This document shows, piece by piece, positions 1 through 6,596 of a stretch of 16,297 nucleotides of DNA (positions are counted from its first letter, which is position 1; the number at the start of each line of letters is the position of its first letter). The position numbers and the translations under genes were made by a program. The stretch is from Candidatus Shapirobacteria bacterium UBA4809 (lineage in GTDB: Bacteria > Patescibacteriota > Microgenomatia > UBA12405), in NCBI GenBank assembly GCA_002402535.1, contig DHGB01000048.1:969-17265 (forward strand), written 5' to 3'. The notes under the pieces were generated by a model that saw nothing but the letters and a program-made list of their open reading frames with translations, was not told the origin of the DNA and ran no database searches.

Positions 1-1122
1 CAAGAAGCCCGAGCCGGGGAAGAAAATAATCAAAAAACAATTAATTATTTTCAAAAAAAATATAAATCAGTTTTTGGATCATTAACTTTTACTGAACATC
101 CCAGCAATTTACCCGGCGAAATTGCCGGTAAACACACCAATGAAGCCTGGGCCGCTAAATATTTCAAAAAGCATTATCTTGATAATCCTAATTGTAGATT
201 GAAGATTGAAAATTGTACCTTAACTTCTTGTGATGTTGATACTATTTTTAACCCCAAATATTTTTCTGCCCTGACCTATAATTTTGCCTCAAATCCAAAC
301 CGTTATTTTCGCTTTTGGCAATCACCCATTTTTTGGCACCACAATATTAATAGTGTCCCCGCCTTTATTAGAATCACCGGAACTATGGGTAATGCCATTC
401 ACATTGCCAATATTCAGGAGCCCGATGGCATTTTCTTTAACTATTCCTGCTATTCTTCTTCCTACAAATTAATTGATTCGGTTGGCTATTGGGATCCCGA
501 TATGATTCCCGAAGATTGGCACATTTTTTTACAGACCTTTTTTGCCACTGGTGGAAAAACCTTAGTCAATCCTATTTTTTTGCCAACTATTGTTGATGCT
601 CCAGACGGAAAAAATTATTTTTCGGCTCTAAAAAATCGCTACAATCAGTGTCTTCGTCATGCCTGGGGGGCAATTGATATTCCTTATGCTATTGAGCAGT
701 CTCGTCTTCACCCTGAGATTCCCTGGCTAACGAGGGCTCTCCGCCTCTATAAACTAGTTCAAACCCATTTTATCTGGTCCAGCAACTGGTTTATTTTGAC
801 TCTTGGGACTTCTTTGCCCGTTGCCCTTAACCCTTATTTTTTCAATACTACTCTTGGTTACAACCTTCCTAGAATTGCTAATCTTATTTTGACTATTTGT
901 CTTATTCCGATGTTTATTCTCATTGTTCTCGATTGGAAACTTCGCCCAGCCTATCAAAAAAAGGGTTTTTGGAACATTCTTAAAAATATTCTTCAGTGGC
1001 CAATGATGCCTATCGCCACTCTGGCCATGTCAGTCTTGCCCGGACTTCATTCCCATACCCGACTTCTATTTGGTCGCCGTCTTGAATATAAGACGACTGT
1101 CAAGACCTCTAGTGTAAAATAA
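1..1122 (+). CDS. Family 2 (GT-A) membrane glycosyltransferase, 3' part only
   Basis: The frame is open from base 1, so this is the C-terminal ~373 residues of a gene that starts outside the window. It resembles bacterial membrane glycosyltransferases of the GT2 type. It has an acidic metal/nucleotide-sugar motif SCDVDTIFNPKYF, a later EDWHIFLQTFFATGG segment that matches the conserved ED/QxxRW-like acceptor region, and at least two hydrophobic segments near the C-terminus (from about SNWFILTLGTSLPVAL to FILIVLDW). The likely role is transfer of a sugar from an activated donor at the cytoplasmic membrane, for envelope polysaccharide. A TTG at 199 could be taken for a start, but the reading frame upstream of it is continuous and protein-like. 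The frame carries an in-frame 7-nt tandem repeat at 193-220 (NCRLKIENC), between the upstream part and the acidic motif. The stop lies 7 bases before the next gene. Substrate unknown. Confidence 0.8.
   Translation, partial: QEARAGEENNQKTINYFQKKYKSVFGSLTFTEHPSNLPGEIAGKHTNEAWAAKYFKKHYLDNPNCRLKIENCTLTSCDVDTIFNPKYFSALTYNFASNPNRYFRFWQSPIFWHHNINSVPAFIRITGTMGNAIHIANIQEPDGIFFNYSCYSSSYKLIDSVGYWDPDMIPEDWHIFLQTFFATGGKTLVNPIFLPTIVDAPDGKNYFSALKNRYNQCLRHAWGAIDIPYAIEQSRLHPEIPWLTRALRLYKLVQTHFIWSSNWFILTLGTSLPVALNPYFFNTTLGYNLPRIANLILTICLIPMFILIVLDWKLRPAYQKKGFWNILKNILQWPMMPIATLAMSVLPGLHSHTRLLFGRRLEYKTTVKTSSVK
193..220 (+). repeat. Intragenic 7-nt tandem repeat (TGAAGAT type), copy 1
   Basis: Four consecutive 7-mers, TGTAGAT, TGAAGAT, TGAAAAT and TGTACCT (the last degenerate), lie inside the glycosyltransferase frame and encode roughly CRLKIENCTL. 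A second copy of the same unit is in folD at 9107-9134. Because 7 and 3 share no factor, the repeat encodes a 7-residue peptide period and keeps the frame open. Confidence 0.6.
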
Positions 1123-1129
1123 AGATAAT

Positions 1130-2533
1130 ATGTTTTACGCCATTCTATTTTTTCTTCTCCGTTTACCTTCACTCTTTGAACCCTATTGGTATGGCGACGA
1201 GGGAATATATTTAGCCATAGGACAGGCTCTTCGCCACGGTCTATTGTTATTTCAGCAAATACATGACAATAAACCCCCAACTCTTTATTATCTGGCCGCC
1301 TTGACACATACGGTTTTTGGTTTTCGCTTACTCTTGTTTTTAGTCATGATTCCTACTATTTATTTCTTTTATCGATTAGCTAAAAATTTTTTATCCCCGA
1401 GACTTGCCCAGTATTCAACTCTCCTTTTTTTAGTTCTTACTTCCATCCCTCTTTTTGAGGGTAATATCGCCAATGCTGAAGTTTTCATGCTCCTTCCCAC
1501 CATTCTTGCCGTTTACTTTCTTTATAAATATTCCTCAGTTTCTAGCTTGCCCCCCAAAGCTTTAGCGTCAGCGGGTCTTCTGCTTGGTCTGGCTTTTACC
1601 ATCAAAGTTCCCGTAGCGATTGAATTTGCTTTTCTTTGTCTTTGGCTTTTAATTTTTTACAGATCAAAACTTAAAAATCTTTTTATTTTTTCTTTTTCTT
1701 TTTTAGTTCCGATTACTCTTTATTTAATCTATTTTGCTCTTAAGGGTGCTCTCCAGCCTTTTCTTTTTGCCGCGTTACTTCAAAATTTTGGCTATCTCTC
1801 TTCCTGGTCAACCGGGAATCAACAAGCCTCTGTTGCCTCCAGTGGCTTAATTAATCGGGGGATAGTTCTTTTAATACTTTGGCTTATTTCATTTCTTCTT
1901 TTTCATTTCAAAAAAATTTCTAAAAACATTTTTTTTCTTTCATCTTGGTTTTTTGCCGCTCTTTTTGGGGCTTTACTTTCCGGCCGGCCTTATCCTCATT
2001 ATTTAATTCAGGTTTTACCTCCTCTTTGTCTTCTCCTATTTTTCTTTTTGAAATCAAAATTATGGGTTCTTTTTGTTTTTTCTCTCTTTACTGTTTCTCT
2101 TCTTCGCTATAAATTTTATTTTTATCCTGTATTACCATATTATCTTAACTTTTATAGTTATGCTCTTGGCAAAAAAAACACTGATAATTACCGGCAGTAT
2201 TTTGGTTATGACATGTCTCAAAATTATCTCCTGGCTAGTAAAATAAAATCCCTGACGAGTCCGAGTGACAAAATTTACGTTTGGGGAGATCAGTCTTATC
2301 TCTTTCCCCTAAGTGATCGGCTTCCAGCCACCAAGTATCTCGTTTCTTATCATGTTGTCGATTTTAGAGCTCACGACCTGACCATTTCCCAGCTTAAATT
2401 AACTACTCCCAAATTAATAATTTATTATCCTCAGCCTTCACGCCCCTTTCCGCAGCTTGATGATTTTATCGCTAATTATTATGTTCTTATTGACCAGATT
2501 GGTTCCGCTTACCTTTTTAAATTTCGAGACTAA
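1130..2533 (+). CDS. GT-C fold membrane glycosyltransferase (GT39/ArnT-like)
   Basis: A 467-residue, strongly hydrophobic protein with roughly ten predicted membrane segments. The first extracytoplasmic loop has YWYGDEG (Asp23-Glu24) and then HDNKPP (residues 45-50). This is the DE...D.KPP signature of polyprenyl-phosphate-sugar-dependent glycosyltransferases of the PMT/ArnT class. Such enzymes transfer a sugar from a lipid carrier to protein or glycan on the outer face of the membrane. The C-terminal ~110 residues are less hydrophobic (YVWGDQSYLFPLSDRLPATK) and fit the usual extracytoplasmic domain of this class. It starts 7 bases after the preceding glycosyltransferase. A TAAAAT hexamer at 1115-1120 overlaps the upstream stop codon and could be a -10 box, but co-transcription with its neighbour is as likely. 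Acceptor and sugar are unknown. Confidence 0.82.
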   Translation: MFYAILFFLLRLPSLFEPYWYGDEGIYLAIGQALRHGLLLFQQIHDNKPPTLYYLAALTHTVFGFRLLLFLVMIPTIYFFYRLAKNFLSPRLAQYSTLLFLVLTSIPLFEGNIANAEVFMLLPTILAVYFLYKYSSVSSLPPKALASAGLLLGLAFTIKVPVAIEFAFLCLWLLIFYRSKLKNLFIFSFSFLVPITLYLIYFALKGALQPFLFAALLQNFGYLSSWSTGNQQASVASSGLINRGIVLLILWLISFLLFHFKKISKNIFFLSSWFFAALFGALLSGRPYPHYLIQVLPPLCLLLFFFLKSKLWVLFVFSLFTVSLLRYKFYFYPVLPYYLNFYSYALGKKNTDNYRQYFGYDMSQNYLLASKIKSLTSPSDKIYVWGDQSYLFPLSDRLPATKYLVSYHVVDFRAHDLTISQLKLTTPKLIIYYPQPSRPFPQLDDFIANYYVLIDQIGSAYLFKFRD

Positions 2534-2536
2534 ATC

Positions 2537-2908
2537 ATGAATGTTTTTTCTTCTTTTTTTGGTAATTTAGGTAAGTTTTGGCAGGGTAGTCTGAACTCCC
2601 GTTTTTTCCGTTATAGTCTATTTTTGTTCCTAGCCCAAATAGTTATAATTACTTGGTTTTATAATCAATTACCTCCTGAAATTCCAATTTATTTTTCCCG
2701 CCCTTGGGGCCAATCCTGGTTATCCTCTTCAGCTTCAATTTTTATTCTTCCCTTATTCTCCTTAATTACTTTACTTATAAATTATTTTCTGGCTCTTTAT
2801 TTTTACACCAAAAAAATTCTCCTCTCTCAACTTTTAGTGATTTTTGGATTTATTATTTCTCTCTTTTCTATCATTTCACTTTTACAGATTATAAGCCTGG
2901 CAATCTAA
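2537..2908 (+). CDS. Small membrane protein, LPPxIP type (DUF1648-like)
   Basis: A 123-residue protein with about three membrane segments (residues ~27-45, ~65-90 and ~95-120). Between the first two it has NQLPPEIPIYFSRPWGQSW, which resembles the LPxxIPxHF loop of DUF1648/SdpI-type proteins. No catalytic motif is visible and the function is unknown. It starts 3 bases after the GT-C gene stop, and its TAA overlaps the ATG of the next gene (TAATG, sharing base 2908). This implies translational coupling with the WecA-like gene and a possible helper role in the same envelope pathway. The DUF1648 resemblance comes from the loop motif only. Confidence 0.65.
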   Translation: MNVFSSFFGNLGKFWQGSLNSRFFRYSLFLFLAQIVIITWFYNQLPPEIPIYFSRPWGQSWLSSSASIFILPLFSLITLLINYFLALYFYTKKILLSQLLVIFGFIISLFSIISLLQIISLAI

Positions 2909-3966
2909 TGAATTTTCTTTATTTACTGGCTTTACCTACCGCTTTTTTAATTTCTTATTTTATTACCCCTTTGGTAATTAAATTTTTCCATGCTCATCAT
3001 TGGATCGAAAATCCAAAAATCAAACAACTAAAAAGTGGTAATGCCACGGCTACGAGGCCTGTTCCGAGAGGTGGTGGCCTACCAATCTTTATCAGTGTTT
3101 TTATAACTTCTTTAATCTTTTTGCCCTTAGATCAGCATTTAATTGGTATTTTAATGGCCTCATTTTTTGCCTTAATAATTGGCCTTTTCGACGATTTAAA
3201 AGACATAAGTCCTCTTTTTCGTCTCTTTACTAATTTTATTTCTGCCATGATTGTGGTGGCGGCTGGCATTGGCATTGCCTATGTTTCAAATCCCTTTGGT
3301 GGTGTTTTTGATTTATCTCACCCCCAAATCTTTTTTTCCTTTATGGGAGGGACTCATTCAATCTGGCTTCTAGCTGATCTATTAGCCATCTTTTGGATTG
3401 TCTGGTGTATGAATTTTGTTGGCTGGTCCTCCGGGGTAGATGGTCAGCTTCCTGGCTTTATTTCTATTTCTGCTATTTTTATTGGTATTCTTGGTCTAAA
3501 ATTTCAAAATGATGTGACTCAGTGGCCAGTAATTATTCTGGCTTTCACCGTTGCCGGTGCTTATCTGGGTTTTTTACCTTTCAATTTTTATCCTCAAAAA
3601 ATCATGCCTGGTTATAGTGGCAAATCTCTAGCTGGGCTGTTACTGGCCATTCTTTCTATTTTATCGGGAGCCAAGCTTGCCACAGTTATTTTTTTACTTG
3701 GTTTGCCCATGCTTGACGCTATCTTTGTTATTGTTTACCGTCTTTGGCATCATCACTCTCCTTTTAAGTCTGATAGTAATCATCTTCACCACCAGCTATT
3801 AAAGCTCGGCTGGGGGAGACGGCGGATTTCTTTTTTCTATTGGTTTCTCAGTCTGGCATTAGGTTTTTTGTCCCTGATTTTAAACAGTCAGCAAAAATTT
3901 TATGTTTTTATTGGTCTTGCGATTATCTTTTTTGGTTTTACTCTTAAATTTTTTCGGCGTATTTAA
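2908..3966 (+). CDS. WecA/TagO/MraY-like polyprenyl-phosphate phosphoglycosyl transferase
   Basis: 352 residues, about 10-11 membrane segments. This family moves a sugar-1-phosphate from a UDP-sugar to undecaprenyl phosphate, the first step of glycan assembly on the inner membrane face. Visible motifs are RPVPRGGG (50-57), the Mg-binding FDDLKD (Asp95-Asp96), MNFVGWSSGVDGQ (168-180) and the WecA-group tail loop NHLHHQLL (291-298). The last favours WecA/TagO over MraY. The start ATG at 2908 overlaps the previous stop; a longer frame further upstream lies inside the previous gene in another phase and was not used. Two motifs deviate: the usual NxxNxxDGxDG reads NFVGWSSGVDG, with the second Asn and first Asp replaced, and the usual MGDSGS reads MPGYSGKS. 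Its end overlaps the convergent lipoprotein gene by 23 bases. Confidence 0.82.
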   Translation: MNFLYLLALPTAFLISYFITPLVIKFFHAHHWIENPKIKQLKSGNATATRPVPRGGGLPIFISVFITSLIFLPLDQHLIGILMASFFALIIGLFDDLKDISPLFRLFTNFISAMIVVAAGIGIAYVSNPFGGVFDLSHPQIFFSFMGGTHSIWLLADLLAIFWIVWCMNFVGWSSGVDGQLPGFISISAIFIGILGLKFQNDVTQWPVIILAFTVAGAYLGFLPFNFYPQKIMPGYSGKSLAGLLLAILSILSGAKLATVIFLLGLPMLDAIFVIVYRLWHHHSPFKSDSNHLHHQLLKLGWGRRRISFFYWFLSLALGFLSLILNSQQKFYVFIGLAIIFFGFTLKFFRRI

Positions 3967-4726
3967 CCGAGATCCACCCGCTTTTATCATCAAATTTAAT
4001 TTGATACCAATCGTTATTTTGACTTAGTAGTTCGTAGCTTTCTCCTGGTTTGACCCGGCCTATCTCTGCTCCACTACCACTCGCATTACTTCTCACTCTT
4101 AGCCATCCAGTTTCTGTTTCTTTTATTTTAACCATAGGGACCATTTGTTTAAGTGGAGTTGGACTTGAGACTTCACTTATTTTTGTTTTTTCCTCTTTTT
4201 CTAGCTTCGCGTCAATTACTATTTGGTAGTTTTTAACCATTTTAACGATTAAATTAACACTTTTAAAACCGGGATAACTCAGTGAAATTTTTTTATCACC
4301 CTCTCCCAAATTTTCAATTTTATTTGGACTGATTGCTTTTAATTCTCCATCGACAAAAATCATTACCCCACCAGGAATTGAATTGATAAGTAAACCATCA
4401 CTTTCGCCGCTTTTTTCCATTGATAAAATATAACCACTACTATTATCTTCACTAAGCTTCCAATTAATTACCGTCGTCACATTATTTTCCAGTCTTATCT
4501 CTCTTTCCCAGCTATTGCCCTCATCTTCTAGTTTAATTGTAATTTTTCCTGGTACTAGAGAATTATTTTTATAAGGCGTCATTCCGCTTTCTTTCCCGTT
4601 AAGATATACTTTAGCTATGGGCGAGCTCACAATTTCCACTCCAGATTTTTCAACCCCACAAGCACCCAGTAATAAAGCACTGAATAATACAATAACTAAA
4701 CTGATATTTATTTTTTTTCTAATCAT
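3944..4726 (-). CDS. PEGA-domain and SH3-domain lipoprotein
   Basis: 260 residues from ATG 4726. The N-terminus is a lipoprotein signal peptide: MIRKK, a hydrophobic stretch, then lipobox LGAC with Cys23. Two PEGA-like beta domains follow (about 30-95, with SSPIAKVYLNGKESGMTPY; and about 112-172, with SIPGGVMIFVDGELKAISPNK). After a charged linker comes a C-terminal bacterial SH3 domain (~195-258, LRVRSNASGSGAEIGRVKPGESYELL and GWISVKYAE). PEGA and SH3b domains are typical of surface proteins that contact cell-wall polymers; binding is inferred. A purine-rich AGGAGAG lies 5 to 11 bases before the chosen ATG. The frame is open for 39 more codons upstream, but those would put the signal peptide internally. 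The 5' end overlaps capA head to head over 4617-4726. Confidence 0.8.
   Translation of the reverse strand: MIRKKINISLVIVLFSALLLGACGVEKSGVEIVSSPIAKVYLNGKESGMTPYKNNSLVPGKITIKLEDEGNSWEREIRLENNVTTVINWKLSEDNSSGYILSMEKSGESDGLLINSIPGGVMIFVDGELKAISPNKIENLGEGDKKISLSYPGFKSVNLIVKMVKNYQIVIDAKLEKEEKTKISEVSSPTPLKQMVPMVKIKETETGWLRVRSNASGSGAEIGRVKPGESYELLSQNNDWYQIKFDDKSGWISVKYAEKI
4605..4610 (+). promoter_or_regulatory. -10 box (TATACT) for leaderless capA transcript
   Basis: TATACT, then 6 nt (TTAGCT), then ATG 4617. The same 6-nt spacing is seen at map, RNase HI, the solute-binding protein and comF. It lies inside the lipoprotein coding sequence on the other strand. No convincing -35 is seen. Confidence 0.5.
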
Positions 4727-5636
4727 TTTCTCTCTCCTATTATATTTTATTTTTGCTCCTAAAACTCTTATAAATCCCATTGTCCCGCCGGAGCCTAATA
4801 GCGAAGGCGGATCTACCCCTACTCCTACGTCAATTACCACCATTACTCTCGGTCTAGTCGGTGATCTAGGTCTTGGCCGTCATATTACTTCAACCGCTCG
4901 TCAGAAAAACGATTTTTCTTGGTCTTTTAAACAGATATCTCCTTGGTTATTATCAAATGATTTTAACCTGGCAAATTTAGAAAGTCCCATTATTGCTCCT
5001 TGCCCTGAAGGCAAAACAGGGACTTTCACTTTTTGTGGCGACGAAAAGTTCTTACCTTATCTTAAGTCAAATAAATTTGTTTTAAATTTAGCCAATAATC
5101 ACATTTTAAATTATGGCGAAGATGGCTTATCTCAAACCCATAACTTTTTATCAGAAAATAATATTATTTATTTCCCGGAATTTGCAACTAAAAAAATTAA
5201 TGGCATTAGCTTTGGTTTTTTGGGTTACGATTTTATTACCTATCCTGTCATTGCGAGCGAAGCGCGGCAATCCCAAATAATTGCTGATGTTGAGAGATAT
5301 AATCCGGAGGTTGACTGGCTCATTGTTTCTATCCACTGGGGTAACGAATATTTACCCTCGGCTGAGAGCTGGCGGATAAATTTAGCTAGAGAGTTGGTTG
5401 ATGCTGGTGCCGATATTATTCATGGTCATCATCCCCATGTCTGGCAAGATTATGAAATTTATAAAGATAAACCCATCTTTTATTCTTTTGGTAATTTTAT
5501 CTTTGATCAGTCATGGTCCTACGGAACTTCTCATTCCCAGATTGCCCGGCTTATTCTTTCCAAAACAAAAATTAAAAATCTCGAGCTTTTTCCTATTGAA
5601 ATCAAGTTCAACTCCCAGCCCGTTTTAATGCCTTAA
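4617..5636 (+). CDS. CapA family protein (metallophosphatase-like), membrane-anchored
   Basis: 339 residues. An N-terminal membrane anchor (about 27-47, KLIFIFFLIIFSLLLYFIF) is followed by a Pro/Thr/Ser linker (to ~72) and a CapA-type domain. Family motifs are LGLVGDLGLGRH (79-89), ANLESPI, NLANNHILNYGEDGL, VSIHWGNEY, and IIHGHHPHVWQDYEIYKDKP followed by IFYSFGNFIFDQ. CapA proteins belong to the calcineurin-like metallophosphatase superfamily and are linked to poly-gamma-glutamate or other surface polymers; the exact reaction is unsettled. No ATG, GTG or TTG occurs in frame between 4617 and the catalytic domain, so 4617 is effectively the only normal start, and a -10 hexamer 6 nt upstream supports it. 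A repeat-derived peptide, PVIASEARQSQ (residues 210-220), interrupts the domain. The stop overlaps the convergent small gene by 4 bases (TTAA). Confidence 0.85.
   Translation: MGELTISTPDFSTPQAPSNKALNNTITKLIFIFFLIIFSLLLYFIFAPKTLINPIVPPEPNSEGGSTPTPTSITTITLGLVGDLGLGRHITSTARQKNDFSWSFKQISPWLLSNDFNLANLESPIIAPCPEGKTGTFTFCGDEKFLPYLKSNKFVLNLANNHILNYGEDGLSQTHNFLSENNIIYFPEFATKKINGISFGFLGYDFITYPVIASEARQSQIIADVERYNPEVDWLIVSIHWGNEYLPSAESWRINLARELVDAGADIIHGHHPHVWQDYEIYKDKPIFYSFGNFIFDQSWSYGTSHSQIARLILSKTKIKNLELFPIEIKFNSQPVLMP
4739..4744 (-). promoter_or_regulatory. -10 box for the PEGA/SH3 lipoprotein gene
   Basis: TATAAT on the minus strand, 12 nt before ATG 4726. With a usual start point about 7 nt downstream, the leader would be only about 5 nt. 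Most of the AGGAGAG stretch at 4732-4738 would then be untranscribed, unless another promoter further up, inside the capA frame, is used. Confidence 0.45.
4785..4810. repeat. Imperfect inverted repeat CCGCC...GGCGG in the CapA linker
   Basis: CCGCC (4785-4789) and GGCGG (4806-4810) flank a 16-base centre with an inner GC/GC match. It is a GC-rich island in an AT-rich region, and resembles dispersed CCGCC/GGCGG repeats that I recall from other CPR genomes (from memory). It encodes part of the low-complexity linker VPPEPNSEGG and lies upstream of the lipoprotein gene on the other strand. Confidence 0.4.
5247..5276. repeat. REP-like dispersed element inside capA (GTCATTGCGAGC...GGCAATCCC)
   Basis: A GC-rich imperfect palindrome: outer arms ATTGC/GCAAT and inner arms GCG/CGC around AAG. 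It is of the GTCATTGCGAG...GCAATC type, known as a dispersed repeat in many unrelated bacterial genomes. Read through, it gives the tell-tale peptide IASEARQSQ on the plus strand and LGLPRFARND on the minus strand. The capA frame stays open across it. Confidence 0.75.
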
Positions 5637-5842
5637 ATACATTTTGGCTGGTATTCACCCTTATTATTTAGTTCGAGAATTCCTTCCCAGGTGAAAAATT
5701 TTTCCGATAGTGGCCTAATTCTTAAACTTTTACAATTATTTATCAGTCCCAGCTCCTTTTGGCTATCGACAACTAAAATGGCCACCAGTATTATCAAAAA
5801 AACGATAATTCCCGACCACCAGTACCTATTTTTTTTATCCAT
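5633..5842 (-). CDS. Small single-pass membrane protein, unknown function
   Basis: 69 residues with one membrane segment (about 9-26, WSGIIVFLIILVAILVV) after a short basic N-terminus, then a soluble tail of about 43 residues with Cys37 and Cys68 (near NNCKSL and QPKCI). I do not recognise a family. It is credible as a gene because it exactly fills the space between the methyltransferase and capA. Its ATG overlaps the methyltransferase stop by 8 bases and its stop overlaps the convergent capA stop by 4 bases. It would be the last gene of a sod-methyltransferase operon. Short length and lack of known relatives keep this moderate. Confidence 0.5.
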   Translation of the reverse strand: MDKKNRYWWSGIIVFLIILVAILVVDSQKELGLINNCKSLRIRPLSEKFFTWEGILELNNKGEYQPKCI

Positions 5843-6596
5843 TTTTTACCGCTTTAATTGCTAAAAACAGAGGGAACTGGGCCCTCGCTCTATCTTCTAT
5901 TATAGCCATTGGTCCCTCAGATTTCTTTGGTGAAATCCACTCCTCCAAATTTTTTATTAAAAATCCATTATCGGAAAGCATCTCCACATATGCCGACAAG
6001 GGATAGTGATAACTATAAGAAATTTGATTGTCTTTTTTATCAAAAGGGCTGGATTCTATGGGAATTTCCAGTGGTGATAAATAGCTCTCCATTATCCGAA
6101 ATTGCTTATTATCTTTTACTTCCCAGTCGCTATGTTTGGGGATTCTAAAAGCTGGATGATTAATAACGATCAATAGTTCTCCATTTTTGTTTAATAATTT
6201 TGAAAAATTCCTAATTACTCCAAAAGGTTTTTTCACATTTTGGAGAGCTAAAATAATCATTCCCTTATTAAAACTACCGTAAATTTTTAATTCTTTAGTT
6301 ATATCTTCAACCAGATAAGTGTGGTTAATATTTTTGTCTAGTTTTTTGGCTTCCTCAATTAATTCTGTCGATAAATCAATTCCCAGATATTTATTTTTAA
6401 TTTGTCTTCCCATTATACCTTGGCCACAGCCAAGATCCAGTATTTTTTCCCCAGCTTTTATCTCGAGTAGTCGCAGTGAATTTGGAATGATTACTTCCTG
6501 ATGATAATAACTACCTTCAACCCCGACGCTTTTTTTGTACCACTGCGCCACCTTGTCCTTCCAGGCAGTTTTATGAATTTCTTTTTTCCACCTCAT
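5835..6596 (-). CDS. Class I SAM-dependent methyltransferase
   Basis: 253 residues with the Rossmann-type SAM-binding signature: motif I ILDLGCGQG (52-60), the acidic end of strand 2 in LGIDLSTELIEEAKKL, and a motif IV/post-IV region around GSFNKGMIILALQNV. Before the fold comes VEGSYYHQEVIIPNSLRLL, an N-terminal cap common in small stand-alone methyltransferases. The C-terminal half (IPKHSDWEVKDNK, SPFDKKDNQISYSYHYPLSAYVEML) would form the substrate side. The substrate cannot be told. The first ATG (6596) lies inside the 3' end of the sod gene, a 26-base overlap in another phase, so it is probably translated from the sod transcript. Confidence 0.8.
   Translation of the reverse strand: MRWKKEIHKTAWKDKVAQWYKKSVGVEGSYYHQEVIIPNSLRLLEIKAGEKILDLGCGQGIMGRQIKNKYLGIDLSTELIEEAKKLDKNINHTYLVEDITKELKIYGSFNKGMIILALQNVKKPFGVIRNFSKLLNKNGELLIVINHPAFRIPKHSDWEVKDNKQFRIMESYLSPLEIPIESSPFDKKDNQISYSYHYPLSAYVEMLSDNGFLIKNLEEWISPKKSEGPMAIIEDRARAQFPLFLAIKAVKNG

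Noticed and set aside
199..201. TTG as the start of the first glycosyltransferase
   Set aside because: The frame is open and protein-like back to base 1, and the TTG lies inside the 7-nt repeat; the gene simply begins outside the window.
754..957. Many short antisense frames of 60-90 codons across the window
   Set aside because: They lie entirely within well-supported genes on the other strand or in another phase and show no domain-like sequence, so they are shadows.
2704..2907. N-terminal extension of the WecA-like gene
   Set aside because: The extension lies within the small membrane-protein gene in another phase. The ATG at 2908 overlapping the TAA gives the normal family N-terminus.
4727..4843. 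Longer lipoprotein start at 4843
   Set aside because: It would place the signal peptide and lipobox internally; the ATG at 4726 has AGGAGAG upstream and puts the lipobox Cys at residue 23.
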